From Xenoacremonium recifei (taxonomy: Eukaryota; Ascomycota; Sordariomycetes; Hypocreales; Nectriaceae): a DNA stretch of 64,000 bases. Numbering within the stretch: the stretch's first letter is position 1; every line of letters starts with the position of its first letter. The stretch covers positions 124,001 to 188,000 of the forward strand of contig WOFQ01000007.1 in assembly GCA_012184525.1 (NCBI GenBank). The letters run 5' to 3'. The notes under the pieces were generated by a model. The model did no database searches and was not told the DNA's origin. It was given only the letters and a program-made list of their open reading frames with translations. Shown piece by piece: positions 43,717 through 56,200 of the stretch. The translations under genes were made by a program, and so were the position numbers.

Positions 43717-44861
43717 ATGGCGCCCTACTCTGACAAAACAACCATCCACGAACTCGTGGCCGACTATACCCCCATAATTTCCGGGAGAACCATCCTCACA
43801 ACGGGTGTCACCCCCGGCGGTCTCGGCTCCGTTTTCGTCGAAGCCATCGCGGCTGGCAATCCCGCACTCCTTATCCTCGCTGGCCGCTCGGCCTCCAAGC
43901 TCGACCAAACCGCTGCGACTATCACAGCATCACACCCCAAGGTCAAAGTGCGGAATCTCATTGTAGACCTTGGATCTCAGAGCTCAGTGCGCAAGGCCGC
44001 CGCAGAGGTGAACTCATGGGATGATGTCCCGGTCATTGACGTGCTGGTGAACAACGCGGCCATCATGGCTACGGAATATCGGCGCACGGAGGAGGGCTAT
44101 GAGTCGCAGTTTGCAACCGGGCATCTGGGGCACTTTTTGCTCACAAACTTGATCATGGAGAAGTTGTTGGCGAGTAAGACACCGAGGGTGGTGAGTGTAT
44201 CTAGTGACGGGCATCGCGCGAGTCCAATCCGGTGGGCAGACCCCCACTGGGATGTGAGTGAAACGTTATGGCAAAGATATAAGAAGAGGTGACACTGACA
44301 GATAGTAGAACGGCAAGACTTATCACAAATGGGCTGCATATGGCCAGACTAAGACGGCAAACATGCTCTTTGCTATCTCACTGGCGGAGAAGCTGGGAAG
44401 CGGAGGCTTGCAGGCGTATAGTCTTCACCCGGGCGTCATCATGTCGACCGGGCTTGGAAACCATCTAGATGCGTCCGAGAATGGAGACTTTAAGCAACTG
44501 AGTGAGTTCTCTCATTGTCCTTGCGTTGATGACTGGGCTGATTTGTTCTTGCAGCCGATTTTGATCGCCAGTTGGGTCAAGCAGAGGGATGGAGAGACTT
44601 TAAGATTGTCCCCGCAGAGGTGGGTGCAGCGACACACGCATATGCTGCATTCGATCCGAATTTGAAAGGTAAGTTCAAATTGTATATATTTACGTATGGT
44701 AGACTGACCAAAATATAGGCCAGAATGGAGCTTATCTACTGGAGTGTCATGTCGGAGATCCGTACGTTGACACGGTGAAGCCCTGGGCTACAAGCCGGAT
44801 TGAGGCGGATCGACTGTGGAAGTTGAGCGAGGAACTGGTCGGACAAAAGTTTGCGTACTGA
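43717..44861 (+). CDS. Short-chain dehydrogenase/reductase, four exons
   Basis: Exons 43717-44253, 44309-44501, 44555-44668 and 44719-44861 give 328 aa; the three introns (55, 53 and 50 nt) are canonical. The cofactor loop is TGVTPGGLG (residues about 29-37), the structural motif is NNAAI, Ser is in VVSVSSDGH, and the catalytic pair is Tyr and Lys in YGQTK. The conserved HPG after the catalytic helix (LHPGVI) is present. This is the retinol-dehydrogenase-like group of fungal SDRs, acting on carbonyl or alcohol substrates with NAD(P). The cofactor motif has Thr-Pro-Gly where Ser-Ser-Gly-Ile is common, a known variant. The substrate is unknown, and no biosynthetic neighbour is evident. Confidence 0.92.
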
Positions 44862-45972
44862 ACACAAGATCAAGCATTCCCTGGCTCCTGGGGTTCCGGC
44901 ATCTTGAGCAAGCACGAGGGCAGGCAGACATACATAGTGTTGTCTCAGGCTCAAGTACAGAGCACAGAGCACAATGCACAATAAAGCGCAATCCCTTTTA
45001 ATCACTATATTCATACTTATAAATAACTCTTACAGACCTATAACATGTCAACCTATCATTTATCCTCACACCCCGCCAAGCGCATCACCACAACTCAATC
45101 TCCAAACCATCGTAACTCTAATCCCCATCCCAACGTTCTAGAAAACCGTTACGAAACTCTGTTCGACCCCCGCACCCGTTGAGCCTGCATTCCCGCATTC
45201 CTCACCTGCATCCCGCTAGTTCAACCCCTGGCCAGGGGGTCCCCGCGATCCACATTCCAGTCGCGCCCTCGAGACGTCGAAATAAGCTTTGCTGCATGAT
45301 CAACGGTTGGTTCCACTGGAAGCAGTGTGTGAGAGGGTGAAAGATGAGACCAGGATGGGGGAGGGGAGCAGGGGAAGGGGGTAGTCTTGTGGGAGTGGAG
45401 AGGGTGAGCAGGAAGGAGTCTTGGTGATGAGATTTAAGCGCGAGATGGCCTGGTGAGGAGGCGCCAAGGATCTTGTACCGGTTTGATGGGGCGTCTTATG
45501 ACATGTGCTTACCCAGTCCTCAGTGACAGGCACTGTGATGGAACAATGTGCCGGTACGTTGGGCTTCTAAGGCACAAGTGTCCAGGATACAAGCGTCTGC
45601 GGGATGGGATGGTGGCATGACATTAGTCGAGTATCACAAGGATAGGGCTGCAACGTGACGCAAGACAGATGAACCAGATGTAAGTCGTGTCATATTCCGG
45701 ACGAACTAAATCAAAAGGACTACCTTGCGTAGTATACCAAAGTCCCGTCGGGTGCTACCCAAGCCCAGTGTCCTGTCCCCCCAAACGCCTATAAGGTACA
45801 TAAGGAACGTTTCCTCCCGCAAGCTGCAGAGTGCTCCTAGTTAATCTCACTTTTATCCTCCATCGCCAGCGCCATCCAAAAAGAAATCTCCAGCTCGAAT
45901 CATCATAGCTCTCATGCATCATGCGTCGTCATGCATCTCTCATCCTTCGTCCATCATCACTCATGAAGTCAA
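44862..45972. other. Convergent intergenic region
   Basis: About 1.1 kb between the SDR (plus) and the ankyrin gene (minus). Short frames only; no supported gene, repeat or RNA. Confidence 0.5.
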
Positions 45973-48211
45973 TCAATACATCGGCGGCAACCCCCACTCC
46001 TGCAACACCGTCGGCTCCTGGACCGCAAAGGCCCGACCACTCAGCCACGCTCGACAGGCCTCATAGTGCACGTACTCCTTAGGGCACACGCAGTTGGCAC
46101 CCTGAGTCTTGACGTCTGCCACCTCCAGCACGCTTCGGCCCGCGGCATCCCGCACGTGGACGTTGGCGTTGAAGTTGAAGAGTGTGCGCGCTGCCAGCTT
46201 GCGGCCACAGCGTACCGCGATGTGCAGCGCTGTTTCGCCGCGCCGGTTACGCGCGTTGACCTCGGCGCCTGCCTTGATCAGCGACTCAAGGATCTTAGGC
46301 CCGAACTTATAGTCATCGTCCTCTGGGAGCTGCGCCGCGAAGGCCATCAGTGGCGTGTTGCCCTCATTGTCGTAGTGGTTGGGGTCAACCTTGGCCAGCA
46401 GCAAGCGGTTAAGCGTTGAGAGCCGAGAGCTCAACCTCTCAGCGGAAGAATCAAGATCCTTGGGTTCCTGGTTCTTCTTGCCCCGCTGGCTTCTCGATCG
46501 TTGCGGTGTTGCAAGGCCGTACTTCTTCAGCAGAGACGACTCGCTCAGTGTCGCAGCGGCGAGACAGTGGAGGCCGTTGCGGCCCTCCGAGTCCTCCAGT
46601 TTGGGGTTCGCTTCGGCCTCCCGGACAGTTTCGAGCAGCCTAGCCTCCTGAGAAATGCACGCAGTTCGCTCCTCCTCTGTCAAAAGACCCCCGAAGCGGG
46701 CGGGTGTCTGGGAGTTTTGCGGAGGGTCGAGATCCATGGCCTGCGTGTAAACGTGGGAGATGCCCATGGTTGGCTCGGTGTGGGGCGACGGGATGATGTT
46801 GAAGGCATCCCTTCGCATGTACTTGTCGCTGTCGAAGAACTGAAGAAGCGTCTTTGCGTAGTCATCCTCGGTAAGCAGCATCATGTGGAAGAAGCTGCGA
46901 CCGTAGACATCGCAGGTATAGACGTCAAAGCCCTTGTGGGAGAGTATCTTGAGCAACTGAAAGAGGTGGGGATGATCTTGGAGCGATGCCGGCGACAACA
47001 GATGCAAAAAAGTCTGGCCAGCCGTGTTGCGAGCACCGAGAATGGGGTCGCAATGGCCAGAATAGACGATGTTGAGCAAAAGAGGGATTGGTGCACGGGC
47101 GGCCATGAAATGAAGCATAGTATTCCCGAAGTCGTCGCGATCGGCGAGGTTCTGGTTCGCAATTCCATGGTGCAGGATGTTCTGCGCCTCCTCCGTCAAT
47201 CCGGCTGCAGTGACCCAAGGCGATCGTTCAATTTCGTCACGAGCACGGCAGAAACAGGATCGCTTGGAGTGAAGCTCATCCTGGTTGAAACACCGGGGCT
47301 GCACGAGAAGAATCTGGTCGAGGTTCAAGAAATCACCGGGCAGATGGTACGGGCGGTTGGGAAGACAAGGTGCGCGGTCGGGGTCGGTAAGCCAAGTCGA
47401 GTTGGGCGTCGCATCCTCGGAGATCGGAGAGAAGGCACTGTTGGCGTCCTGGCAGTTGGGAGCGGTATAACGCTTGACCAGCCTCCTCACCGTCTTAACG
47501 TATTGATCCGAGTATCCCTGGAGCACGCGATGAAACGTTCCCGTCGTGCGATCCGTCGAGGAGGAGAGGATGGTCGAGCGTCGAAGGAATCGGTCCATGG
47601 GCGAGCCATTGTCCTGCTGATCGAAAGAGGGCTGCTGGTTCTGCTGTGTCGGGGTCGGCACGAGGAGATTGCCAGTCGAAAGACGATTTCCGGGCGCAAA
47701 ATGGGCGAAGGGCGGTACCAGAAGCATGTCAGGGCTATGAGGCATCTCCCTCTTGAACGGGTTGGGATTCGGGTCCAGCACGGGCGCGGGGTCGGAGTTG
47801 GCATGAGGGCGCTGGGTGGTTCGCGTAGGCGACAGCGACAGCTCCTCCAGGCGGCGGCCCATGTCGCTCTCGCTGCGAGGGTGAAGCCATCGTGGTTCCT
47901 TGTCGAGCAGTTTGTTCAATTTCTTGTTGGCGGAGTCCTTTCTGTAGAGTATGTTAGGGGGAGACCTAATGTAGCACTGGGAGGAGGCATGATATGACGT
48001 ACCCAGGAGAGGCCGTGTCGGGCGACTTGGCATGGACCACATCGATAATCTGCTGAAGCGTCAAGGTCGTGTAAAGATAGAGGCGAGAGACCTTGCGCTG
48101 CGACGAGGAGTTCCAGAGGGGAGGGCGGCCAGTGCCCGTGTTGTTGGAGCCAGTGGGTGAAGCCGACGAGAAGGGCCTTAAGCCGCCGGGAGACAGTGCA
48201 TCGGTGTTCAT
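45973..48211 (-). CDS. Ankyrin-repeat protein
   Basis: Two exons on the minus strand, 48211-48003 and 47941-45973, give 725 aa; the 61-nt intron has GTACGT, a CTAAC branch and CAG. The in-frame codon at 48241 is GTG, so the first ATG at 48211 was taken. The first 300 residues are Pro/Ser/Thr-rich and probably disordered. Ankyrin repeats follow in two groups: DDFGNTMLHFMAAR and NTAGQTFLHLLSP near residues 310-360, and NEGNTPLMAFAA, RNRRGETALHIAVRCG and RDAAGRSVLEVA in the last 150 residues. A Leu-rich stretch in the first exon (RLYLYTTLTLQQIIDVV) may be a dimerisation helix. Ankyrin repeats mediate protein binding; the partner is unknown. Confidence 0.9.
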
Positions 48212-50656
48212 GATGGCGGAGCTAATGGTGTTCGTTGACACCAGTAAGCGTCAATCAACTAGGCGCCGAGCTTGGGCTTGGGCTTGGGCTTGGCGGCGGC
48301 GATGGGCGTCGTAAGTGATGTCGTCGTACTCTTTGTCAATCGTATAGTCGCAGTCGGCGTATAGCTGTAGTCGGTACCTGAAGAGCTGAGCTGTAGTCGT
48401 CAAGGTGAGGCGAAAGCGAGCTTGCCCCCCGTGATCGAGCCGAGAGACAAGAGGGCGGAGTAACGCTCGCTGGAATCACGACGAGCCCGGAGGCCTTATA
48501 AGGGAGACGCATGGCCGCGATGCAGGCCGCGGACGAGGCAGCGGGAGGCAGCTGAGGGAAGGGGGAGGGCCTGCGGGAAGCATGAGGCAGAACTGGTGGG
48601 TTGCACCACCCGCACCTTGGATCCCTCGCCGGGCGCTTAGAGGCCTGTCGACAGCAGGCGATGAGACATGGTCGCGAATATGACCCAATGGCAGGCGTTG
48701 GGGGCGAGGCTTTTCGCGCAGGCTTTGGTGAACTGGATTAAAGGCAGAGCATGTCAGCCCGGTTCGCCAAGCCTGCGCTCCGCCTCGCTGTGAGCCGGGG
48801 GGGATGGAGGAGGGGGAGGCCTGCGCAGTCACTGGCTGGGCCGCTGCACCTCAGTCGCAGCGAGCATCAGTCAGTCAGCAGGCGGAATCCCTAGTCGAGC
48901 AGTGGAATGTGCCTCCTCGGCTGGAGAGCCGTCTCGGGGTTGAATCCAGGTCTGTCATCGAGGTTGTTGGCGAGAGCGAATCCAGGACACAATGCCCGAG
49001 TCACTCGGCGCCGACAGCGACGGAAGACACTGGTTCCGGTGTTGGAAGGCCGCCCGCCGTGGACGACGATCGTCAGGGAAGGGATCGGCGCTGTCTACGG
49101 CCACTGAAACCATCGTGCCATGTGCTGTTGATTGTTCGTCGAGTTCTCATCGCATCGCACTCCGCTCCCTGTGCACTGTGCACGCCAGATCGACAGAGAA
49201 TTAACGGAATCAGGCCCGTCCCTCCTTCGGCGAGCATGACGGAGTGGGAGTGTCGCGGTTTTTCTTGTTTGCCGGCCGTCGCGGGCGAGTCCATCGCAGC
49301 GCCCAAAAAAGGCCTAAAGCCGCCCAAGAAGGCTGATCCTCGCTGTGGCTGATGCCTTTAAGCTACCCCGTTCAGCGTGACCCAGAAAGCATTGCGCCAC
49401 ACGACCCCGGCCCACTCACTTTAAGTCGCTAGACTCGAGGCTTGAAAGCCGATGTTTCCGACAAAGGACAGGCCCGGAGTGAGGACAAAGAGAGAGAAAA
49501 AAAGAAAGGAAAAAAAAAACAATGCGTTCGAGGCGTCCGGGACTTGCGTGCGTGCAGCGTCAGCGCCGCTCGACTGCCGAGGGCTGGAATCAATAATGCT
49601 GCGTAAACCGTCCGACGAGCATCAATAGTCGGGCTTGACCCCTGCCAAAGAGAAGAGGCGAGCACCGCTGCGGAAGATTCTCACAGCACGCGGGCGCCTC
49701 CGCTAAAACGCCCTATCGCCCTAGCAGGATTCTGGAACACTGGCAGCTGGGCTCCCGCCCGTCCACTTCCTCGATTAGGTCATCCACGGCCTTTTCTGGT
49801 CGCGATGCGCTCGGGGATCTGCACCCCTGTCCATCAGCCCCAGCGCATCCATCCTGGCCGGGCCTCGCCAGAATCCTCAGCCGCGGACCTGAGCCAATGC
49901 TTCGTTCCGCTCCCATCAGCATCCCTCCCCTGCGACTGCATTGGGCCATCTATCTATCTCGTCCTCCACCATCCCCACAGGCCTCCCGATGCGCCGGAGC
50001 CTCAACCCACGCGACGCTCCAGGGCGCCGTCGAGACGATCTTTTGCTCACGATCAATCTTGATTCTCCATCGCCCTCGTCATCGCAGCCGGCTTCACTGA
50101 CGCAATTTGCTCGCTCCTCCATTGTTCCTTCGACGCTGGTGGCGTCTTCCATCTAACGCTTCGAAACGGGCGTTCCGCGTGCGCTACGCTCTCCAACGGT
50201 TTCTATGTCTGGCGCCGCCCGCTAGATTCCCAATGGAAGGGATCCACCATTGATGGACAGGAGACGAGAAAAAAAAAGGCCAAAAAAAAATTGGCCCAGC
50301 CGAGAATCATCTCCGCGCCGCCACTGACGAGATGCGAGCGCATTCTAGGGTCTCTTAGCTAGCTCAGGTGAACGGCCCCAGCGCCAGACTTGAACGAGGA
50401 ACCACCGCCGTGTCTGCAATTACACTATGAGTCTTGGACGGGAATCCTACTATAGCACAGCAATGTAGATACGAGGTTTGAGGTAAGAGTGTTTAAGGAG
50501 AGTTCGTAACATTCTGCTGCTTAAGCTGGCAGTAAAAGAATAGTGGTGGTTCTAGTTAGTCGATACTAGGTATATATGTACAAAGAAGCATATTATGTTT
50601 TTAAGAATTATTTCCCGTCAAGAAAATATCAACATCAATGAATAGTCCAAACGCAT
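48212..50656. other. Long intergenic region
   Basis: About 2.4 kb. It holds the ankyrin promoter (with GCTTGG tandem copies at 48271-48294) and, at the right, the 3' region of the wall-protein gene. Poly-purine/poly-A tracts lie near 49490-49525 and 50265-50295. Short frames in 48476-50156 have no recognisable features. Confidence 0.45.
48271..48294. repeat. Hexanucleotide microsatellite (GCTTGG)n
   Basis: Four successive GCTTGG units upstream of the ankyrin gene start. Confidence 0.8.
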
Positions 50657-53245
50657 TTACAGAAGGAGCGCGACGATACCGGCGGCGACGGCCATCATCT
50701 CGACGCCGAAGCGAGGGGCAGCGGCAGTAACAGCGGCGGGAGTAGTCTCCGCCGGGGTAGAAGGAGAGACGTAAGCGGGAGTGGTGGCAGCAGGCTGGCT
50801 GGCCGCAGGCTTGGTGTGCCCAGGCTTGGTGTACTTGGGCGTGGCGGGAACAGTCTTCTCGCACTCTTCGCCCTCGCAACCAGCAGGCTTGGTGTAAGCG
50901 GGCTGGGTCTCCGCGGGCTTGGTGGCCGCGGGCTTGGTGTAGGCAGGCTGAGTGTAAGCAGGCTGGGTGTAAGCCGGCTGGGTGTAGCCAGGCTTCGTGG
51001 GCACGACAATAGTCGTCTGGCTCTCGATGCAGGTTGTGCCAACAGGGTAGATAGTGACAGTGGTCTTGCCGTACGGGCAGTTGGTAACTTCGGGAGCACA
51101 CTGGGAGATGGTGTAAGTCTGCGTGGTGTACAGCGTAGAGGTAACACCCTTGCCACCGTGGTTGGTGGGAGGAGGGTAGGGGTGCTCCTCGGTGACGGGG
51201 CAGACCGTCGTCGAGACAGCAATGGTCTCGGTGGTGACGTGGGGACCGGCGGGGCAGTTGGTGACCTCGGGCGCGCAAGAGGTGATGGTGCGGACCTGGG
51301 TGGTGTAGATCGTAGACGTGGTCAACTTCTGCGTCTTCGTCTCCGTGACGGGGCAGACCGTGGTTGAGACAGCGATGGTCTCGGTGGTGACGTGAGTGCC
51401 AGCCGGGCAGTTGGTGACCTCAGGCGCGCAAGTGGTAACGGTGCGCGTGGTGGTCGTGTAGATGGTTGATGTGGTCATCACCTCAGTGGTATAGACAGTC
51501 GTGGCCTCAGTCTCGGTGCAGGTCGTGGACTCGGTAGCAGTAGTAACCGCCGCAGTTGATCCAGTTTCGGTCTTAGTCTTGGTGACGGTGGTCTCAGTCT
51601 CCGTGCAGGTCGTTGACTCAGTGGCAGTAGTTGTCTCCGTCTCGGTGGCAGTGGTCTCGGTCTCAGTGCAGGTGGTAGTAGTCTCCGTGGCAGTCGTCGT
51701 CTCAGTCTCGGTAGCCGTAGTTTCGGTCTCCGTGCAAGTGGTAGACTCAGTAGCCGTGGTGGTCTCCGTGGCAGTTGTCTCGGTCTCAGTGCAGGTAGTA
51801 GACTCAGTAGCAGTGGTAGTCTCTGTAGCAGTTGTCTCGGTCTCAGTGCAAGTGGTAGACTCGGTAGCCGTGGTAGTCTCGGTTTCAGTGGCCGTGGTCT
51901 CGGTCTCGGTGCAGGTGGTAGACTCAGTGGTGGCAGTAGTTGTCTCCGTGGCAGTGGTCTCAGTCTCAGTGCACGTGGTAGACTCGGTAGCAGTAGTTGT
52001 CTCAGTCTCGGTAGCCGTGGTCTCAGTTGTGGTCTCCTCGCATGTAGTTGTGGTCTCCTCGGCTGTGGTAGTGGTCTCAGCAGTCGTGGTGGTTTCCTCT
52101 TCACAGGTAGTTGTGGTTGTCTCCTCAGCTGTAGTGGTAGTGGTCTCCTCCTCGCATGTAGTAGTAGTGGTTTCCTCGGCAGTTGTCGTGGTGGTCTCTT
52201 CCTCACATGTGGTAGTGGTGGATTCCTCAGCAGTTGTCGTAGTGGTCTCCTCCTCACATGTGGTAGTGGTGGTTTCCTCAGCAGTTGTCGTAGTGGTCTC
52301 TTCCTCACATGTGGTGGTGGTAGTAGCCTCAGCAGTTGTGGTTGTGGTCTCCTCTTCACATGTGGTGGTGGTCTCTTCGGCCGTGGTTGTAGTGGTCTCC
52401 TCTTCACATGAAGTGGTGGTGGTCTCCTCTGCTGTAGTAGTCGTGGTCTCCTCCTCGCATGAGGTTGTGGTGGTGGCTTCAGCAGTTGTAGTGGTCTCTT
52501 CCTCGCACGAAGTGGTAGTCTCAGCGGTAGTCGTAGTCTCCTCTTCGCATGAGGTTGTGGTAGTGGTCTCCTCCTCACATGAGGTGGTAGTCTCAGCAGT
52601 GGTCGTAGTCTCTTCCTCGCACGAGGTTGTGGTGGTGGTCTCCTCCTCGCAAGAGGTAGTTGTGGCCTCGGCGGTTGTGGTAGTCTCTTCCTCGCAAGAG
52701 GTAGTTGTGGCCTCAGCGGTTGTGGTGGTCTCTTCTTCACAAGAAGTTGTGGTGGTCTCTTCCTCGCAAGAGGTTGTAGTGGTCTCCTCCTCGCACGAGG
52801 TGGTAGTCTCTGCGGCAGTAGTGGTTGTCTCTTCGCAGTCTGTGGTAGTAGTAGGAGGGGCTGTGGTGGTTGTGTCACAATCGACTCCTTCAGGGTTCAC
52901 ATTTCCAGGTGAACTTCGACCTCGACCTCGACGACCTGTGCCTTGACCTCCCTGGTTGTTAAAGCCTCGTGCAAGCTCTACATGGGCAGTAGGCTGGACG
53001 GCAGCTTCAGTCACGCAAGAGCAAGCAGCGCTAGCAACGGCGGCATCAGCACACCCAGCGAACTCTTGAGGGATCAGGTCATCATCATAGTCCTCTGACA
53101 GCCAGTCAAAGCACCAGTCAATGGCCTCTTCACTGATATCTGAGCGGATCAGGTTGCCGTAGCAGTTCTCATCGCCGCACTGGGGGAATTCGCTGGCCGA
53201 GGCCAAGCTGAGGGCGAGAGCGCCCGCGAAGAAAAGGCCCTTCAT
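50657..53245 (-). CDS. GPI-anchored, Thr/Glu/Cys-repeat cell-wall protein
   Basis: A single exon on the minus strand; the Met at 53245 begins a clear signal peptide ([18 protein letters not shown]), giving 862 aa. Residues about 20-90 form a small Cys-containing domain ([10 protein letters not shown] and [13 protein letters not shown]), followed by a Gly/Arg stretch. Then come some twenty CEEETTTT units and about eight STTCTETE units (roughly residues 125-560), a Thr-rich stalk expected to be heavily O-glycosylated. Three modules around TSTIYTT and [11 protein letters not shown] with TTVCPVTE follow, then [10 protein letters not shown] repeats, and finally a hydrophobic end ([13 protein letters not shown]) typical of a GPI signal. 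Such proteins are wall mannoproteins or adhesins. The Cys in every repeat is unusual for a mucin-like stalk. Repeat number is probably variable between strains. Confidence 0.92.
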   Translation of the reverse strand: MKGLFFAGALALSLASASEFPQCGDENCYGNLIRSDISEEAIDWCFDWLSEDYDDDLIPQEFAGCADAAVASAACSCVTEAAVQPTAHVELARGFNNQGGQGTGRRGRGRSSPGNVNPEGVDCDTTTTAPPTTTTDCEETTTTAAETTTSCEEETTTTSCEEETTTTSCEEETTTTAEATTTSCEEETTTTAEATTTSCEEETTTTTSCEEETTTTAETTTSCEEETTTTTSCEEETTTTAETTTSCEEETTTTAEATTTTSCEEETTTTTAEETTTTSCEEETTTTTAEETTTTCEEETTTTTAEATTTTTCEEETTTTTAEETTTTTCEEETTTTTAEESTTTTCEEETTTTTAEETTTTTCEEETTTTTAEETTTTTCEEETTTTAETTTTAEETTTTCEETTTETTATETETTTATESTTCTETETTATETTTATTESTTCTETETTATETETTTATESTTCTETETTATETTTATESTTCTETETTATETTTATESTTCTETETTATETETTTATETTTTCTETETTATETETTTATESTTCTETETTVTKTKTETGSTAAVTTATESTTCTETEATTVYTTEVMTTSTIYTTTTRTVTTCAPEVTNCPAGTHVTTETIAVSTTVCPVTETKTQKLTTSTIYTTQVRTITSCAPEVTNCPAGPHVTTETIAVSTTVCPVTEEHPYPPPTNHGGKGVTSTLYTTQTYTISQCAPEVTNCPYGKTTVTIYPVGTTCIESQTTIVVPTKPGYTQPAYTQPAYTQPAYTKPAATKPAETQPAYTKPAGCEGEECEKTVPATPKYTKPGHTKPAASQPAATTPAYVSPSTPAETTPAAVTAAAPRFGVEMMAVAAGIVALLL
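51490..52850 (-). repeat. Coding tandem repeats of the wall-protein gene
   Basis: Two repeat families: about 27-48-bp units encoding CEEE plus Thr runs (about 52030-52850) and about 36-48-bp units encoding [12 protein letters not shown] blocks (about 51490-52030). Both are imperfect, with third-position differences, which suggests age plus ongoing exchange. Confidence 0.85.
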
Positions 53246-56200
53246 GTTGCAGGAGGGCTTGATATCAAACAAAACGAACGAAAAGGCAGACAGCTCCTAG
53301 GCAGAGCACCTGATGGCTAGCGAAAGACGAGAAGGGAAAAAGAAGGTTGGAGAGAGAAAGGGCAGATGCGGCCTGGATCGAGCAAATCCTGGATGGGATT
53401 CTCTGGATCCTTAAATGGACAGGCCATCTCTGGGCGTCTAGAAGTCAATGGCTCTCTTGGCCTGCCTTAGCCTGGGCGCCATTCAGGTGCATGAGGCCCA
53501 TCAGCCGTATCCAGACTCCCGAGCAGATCCATCACCGCAGCCGGGGGGGGATGGTGGAGGAGAGAGCTGGCAGCCGGGGGGGGACCAGGTCGAGTCCACA
53601 GCGGAGTGTAAACGAAGGACGCAAGGCAAGCAGCCACCCATGACGGCAAGCCGCTAGCTCTCGAGGTCGGAAAATACGAGCCCATGTGCAATAAAGCGAT
53701 GAGTTGTGCCGTCACCCGCGGGCAGCCGGGGGGTGTGAAAGGCGGCCGGCTGATTGGGGATATTGAGGCTGCGGGTGGAGCGTCGCCGATGGGCCGTGGC
53801 GTCTGGCGCCGCCGTGGAGCCGCCACGCTCAATTTCATGGGCCTGGGTCGCACCATGCGCCAACGACCCCTGACCCCCCTGGCTAGAGAGGAAGCGGAAT
53901 AGCGCACCGGCGAGCGGGCTGGCTGGGCTGGAGCTCTCTTTGTGCGTTGCGTTGGTGGCTTGCGTTGGTGGCTTGCGTTGGTGCCGTTGGAGTTGTTGGT
54001 AGTGGTGGTGTTGGTGCCATGGTGTTGTTGTTTTTGGAGAGTTGCCTGCCTGCCTGCCTGCACTGCCAGCCAGCTGTCAATCCAATTACTGCATGCACAG
54101 TACGCAATTTGCCGGGAAGGCGCTTCGGCTGGCTGCAGTGCGCCTTCCCTCCTTCAATTTTCCGGGAAGGTACCTAAAGCAGGGCTGGGCTAAACTGAGG
54201 TGCGGCTTGCCCCCGCCTCTTTTTTGGTGTCGTTGCATTTTGTTTCTCTTCCCGTTGTTTCTCTCACGATGCTGCGCTGGCTGGGCTGATCAATGATCGA
54301 CGCTCCCCCAACCCACCCCGTCGCCCTCTAGGCATAGTCCCAAACGGCACTATTTTTGGGGTTCCATCCCGGATCTTCGGGCTGAGATTTTTCGTCGATT
54401 CGCGATGCTCACCTTCGGCCTCCGGAGAGTCATGATATCATCACATTGCCCTAAACCACATGGCTTCTTTTCCTTCCGAGTCGTTCGTCTCTGTTTCAAC
54501 AGCAGTTCGGAGGAGCCTGAAGGATCAGATCGTCTCTGCGCCGGATCGGTGGAGTCGATGGACGAAGACGAGGAACCGCCGCTGCGGCCTCATTAAACAC
54601 GACCATTAACCTTCGCCCACGAGGCACACGAGGCACACAGGCACAAGCGCTCGCACACCGTGTGAACGATGCTTCATAGCGCTGGTAAGCCGGTGGTTGG
54701 GATTCGCCGGCAAGGGAAGATCCTTCGTGTTGCTGACGAGTCACATCACGCGAAGAGAGACAGCCTGAAATGCATGCATCCCTAATAACCCAACCGACAT
54801 GCTGCATGATGCCGTCGTTGGCCAGTCACTCTCGACCTTGCTTTTTGCGAGCTGCGGCCGGGGAAAGGGGGTGGGTGTGGTGCTGATGGTGGTGGTGGTG
54901 GAGAGCAGCGCCCGGGGGGTTGGATATTGAGGGGATGAACTCAACCGCCACATTTTGCAGGCGTCCCAGCTAACGGCCACAGCGGACGTCGACGCTGACC
55001 TCATTGCACGCGGAATGACACTTGACAGCGATCACCGTACAGGAACTTGACGGGCATATTGCGGGCTGGCGGTAGGGCGCACGGCATCGCCCAAGGAGAT
55101 CCGCTGGCCGCGCCGTCGCTCGGGACTAACACGATTCAAAGAACCAAGGCTAAAGTGCCCAGCCCAGATGGCACTATCACGACGCACAAATCGTGCTCTC
55201 AACACCAACCGGCCCAACAGCTGACCATGACGTGGAGAACTGCGTGGACTTCTGGATTACGGGCGCCAGCCTTCGAGCAAGTGCTGGCTGCATCTGGTTG
55301 TGATCTTCGGAAATCTCTTGGGCCGCCTCGGAGTGATGTTGCCGGCTCAACAAACGTCCTGGGGGTCATTCCTCGCAACGTGCCATCTCGACCCGGACCA
55401 AACTTGAGTGCCATCTGCCATCCATCACAGCTCAACAAGAGGGGCGTCTATCTGCCATGGTTGGGTGCTGACATTTCCCCGGTTCTGCAGTCGAGCGGGA
55501 CCCGGGTCTTCGGAGGGATTCCTGGACGAGGATCATCCCCCTTGCCCAGATCCCAGCGCCGGAACTGGCAAAGAAGGGAAACAGGAAGAAGAAAATAATG
55601 TCATGAAAACATCGCCTGAGCTTTACAGGAAGCTCAATGTGAGAGGTCATTACGTACCTATGGGACGGCACACTCTAGCGCGGGCGGACGATGGCGTTGA
55701 AACGAGAAACATTTTGGCACGGATCGGTGCGTCTAAGACACAACTCCCCAATCGGATTGCCGCAACTGTCTCGCCCACCGAACAGTAGAGCTGGCCAAGA
55801 CAAGCCCGCGAACGCCTCGTCGCCCCTCTACTTTCCACCTCATCTCCAGCCCAGCGTCCGGCTCTTGGAAGTCCCGATAGCGGGGGAATTTGGGGCGTCC
55901 TGACCGACGAACCACGGTGCCTGGATTCGCCCATGCCATGTCTTACTCTGCCGTGCCGTCTGGCTGGGGGACGGGACAATGTCTCAGCCTGAGAGCAAAA
56001 GGAAAAAATGCGTTCTTTTTCCCAGCTTGACAGGGAATCAGCGGTGCACTGTTGCTTCGTGCCGTCCAAGTCCACCGCACTGCAGCAACATGCACAGGCG
56101 GTGGAGGAGAGAAAAGTCTGAGATGAACCAGGAGCAGAACACAAAACGTGCCAAGGCCAGCTTGCAGCTCTGCTCAGCTCTCTCGTCCGCCTCATTGGCT

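Noticed and set aside
46501..47997. 498-residue plus-strand frame
   Set aside because: It lies entirely antisense to the ankyrin-repeat gene, whose domains and intron are clear.
50370..50450. Possible tRNA on the minus strand (TTCAAGTC resembling a B box)
   Set aside because: The five bases on each side of the putative T loop do not pair and no acceptor stem could be formed.
51478..52878. Arg/Pro/Leu-rich 466-residue frame on the minus strand
   Set aside because: Alternative-frame shadow of the same repeats in the wall-protein gene.
51501..52946. Open frame of 481 aa on the plus strand, Val/Ser-rich
   Set aside because: It is the antisense of the Thr/Glu repeats of the wall-protein gene; the repetitive codons keep the opposite strand open. 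No domain, signal peptide or start context supports it.
55047..56195. Short frames on both strands at 55.0-56.2 kb
   Set aside because: They overlap each other, lack motifs and splice signals, and fit chance frames in GC-rich DNA.
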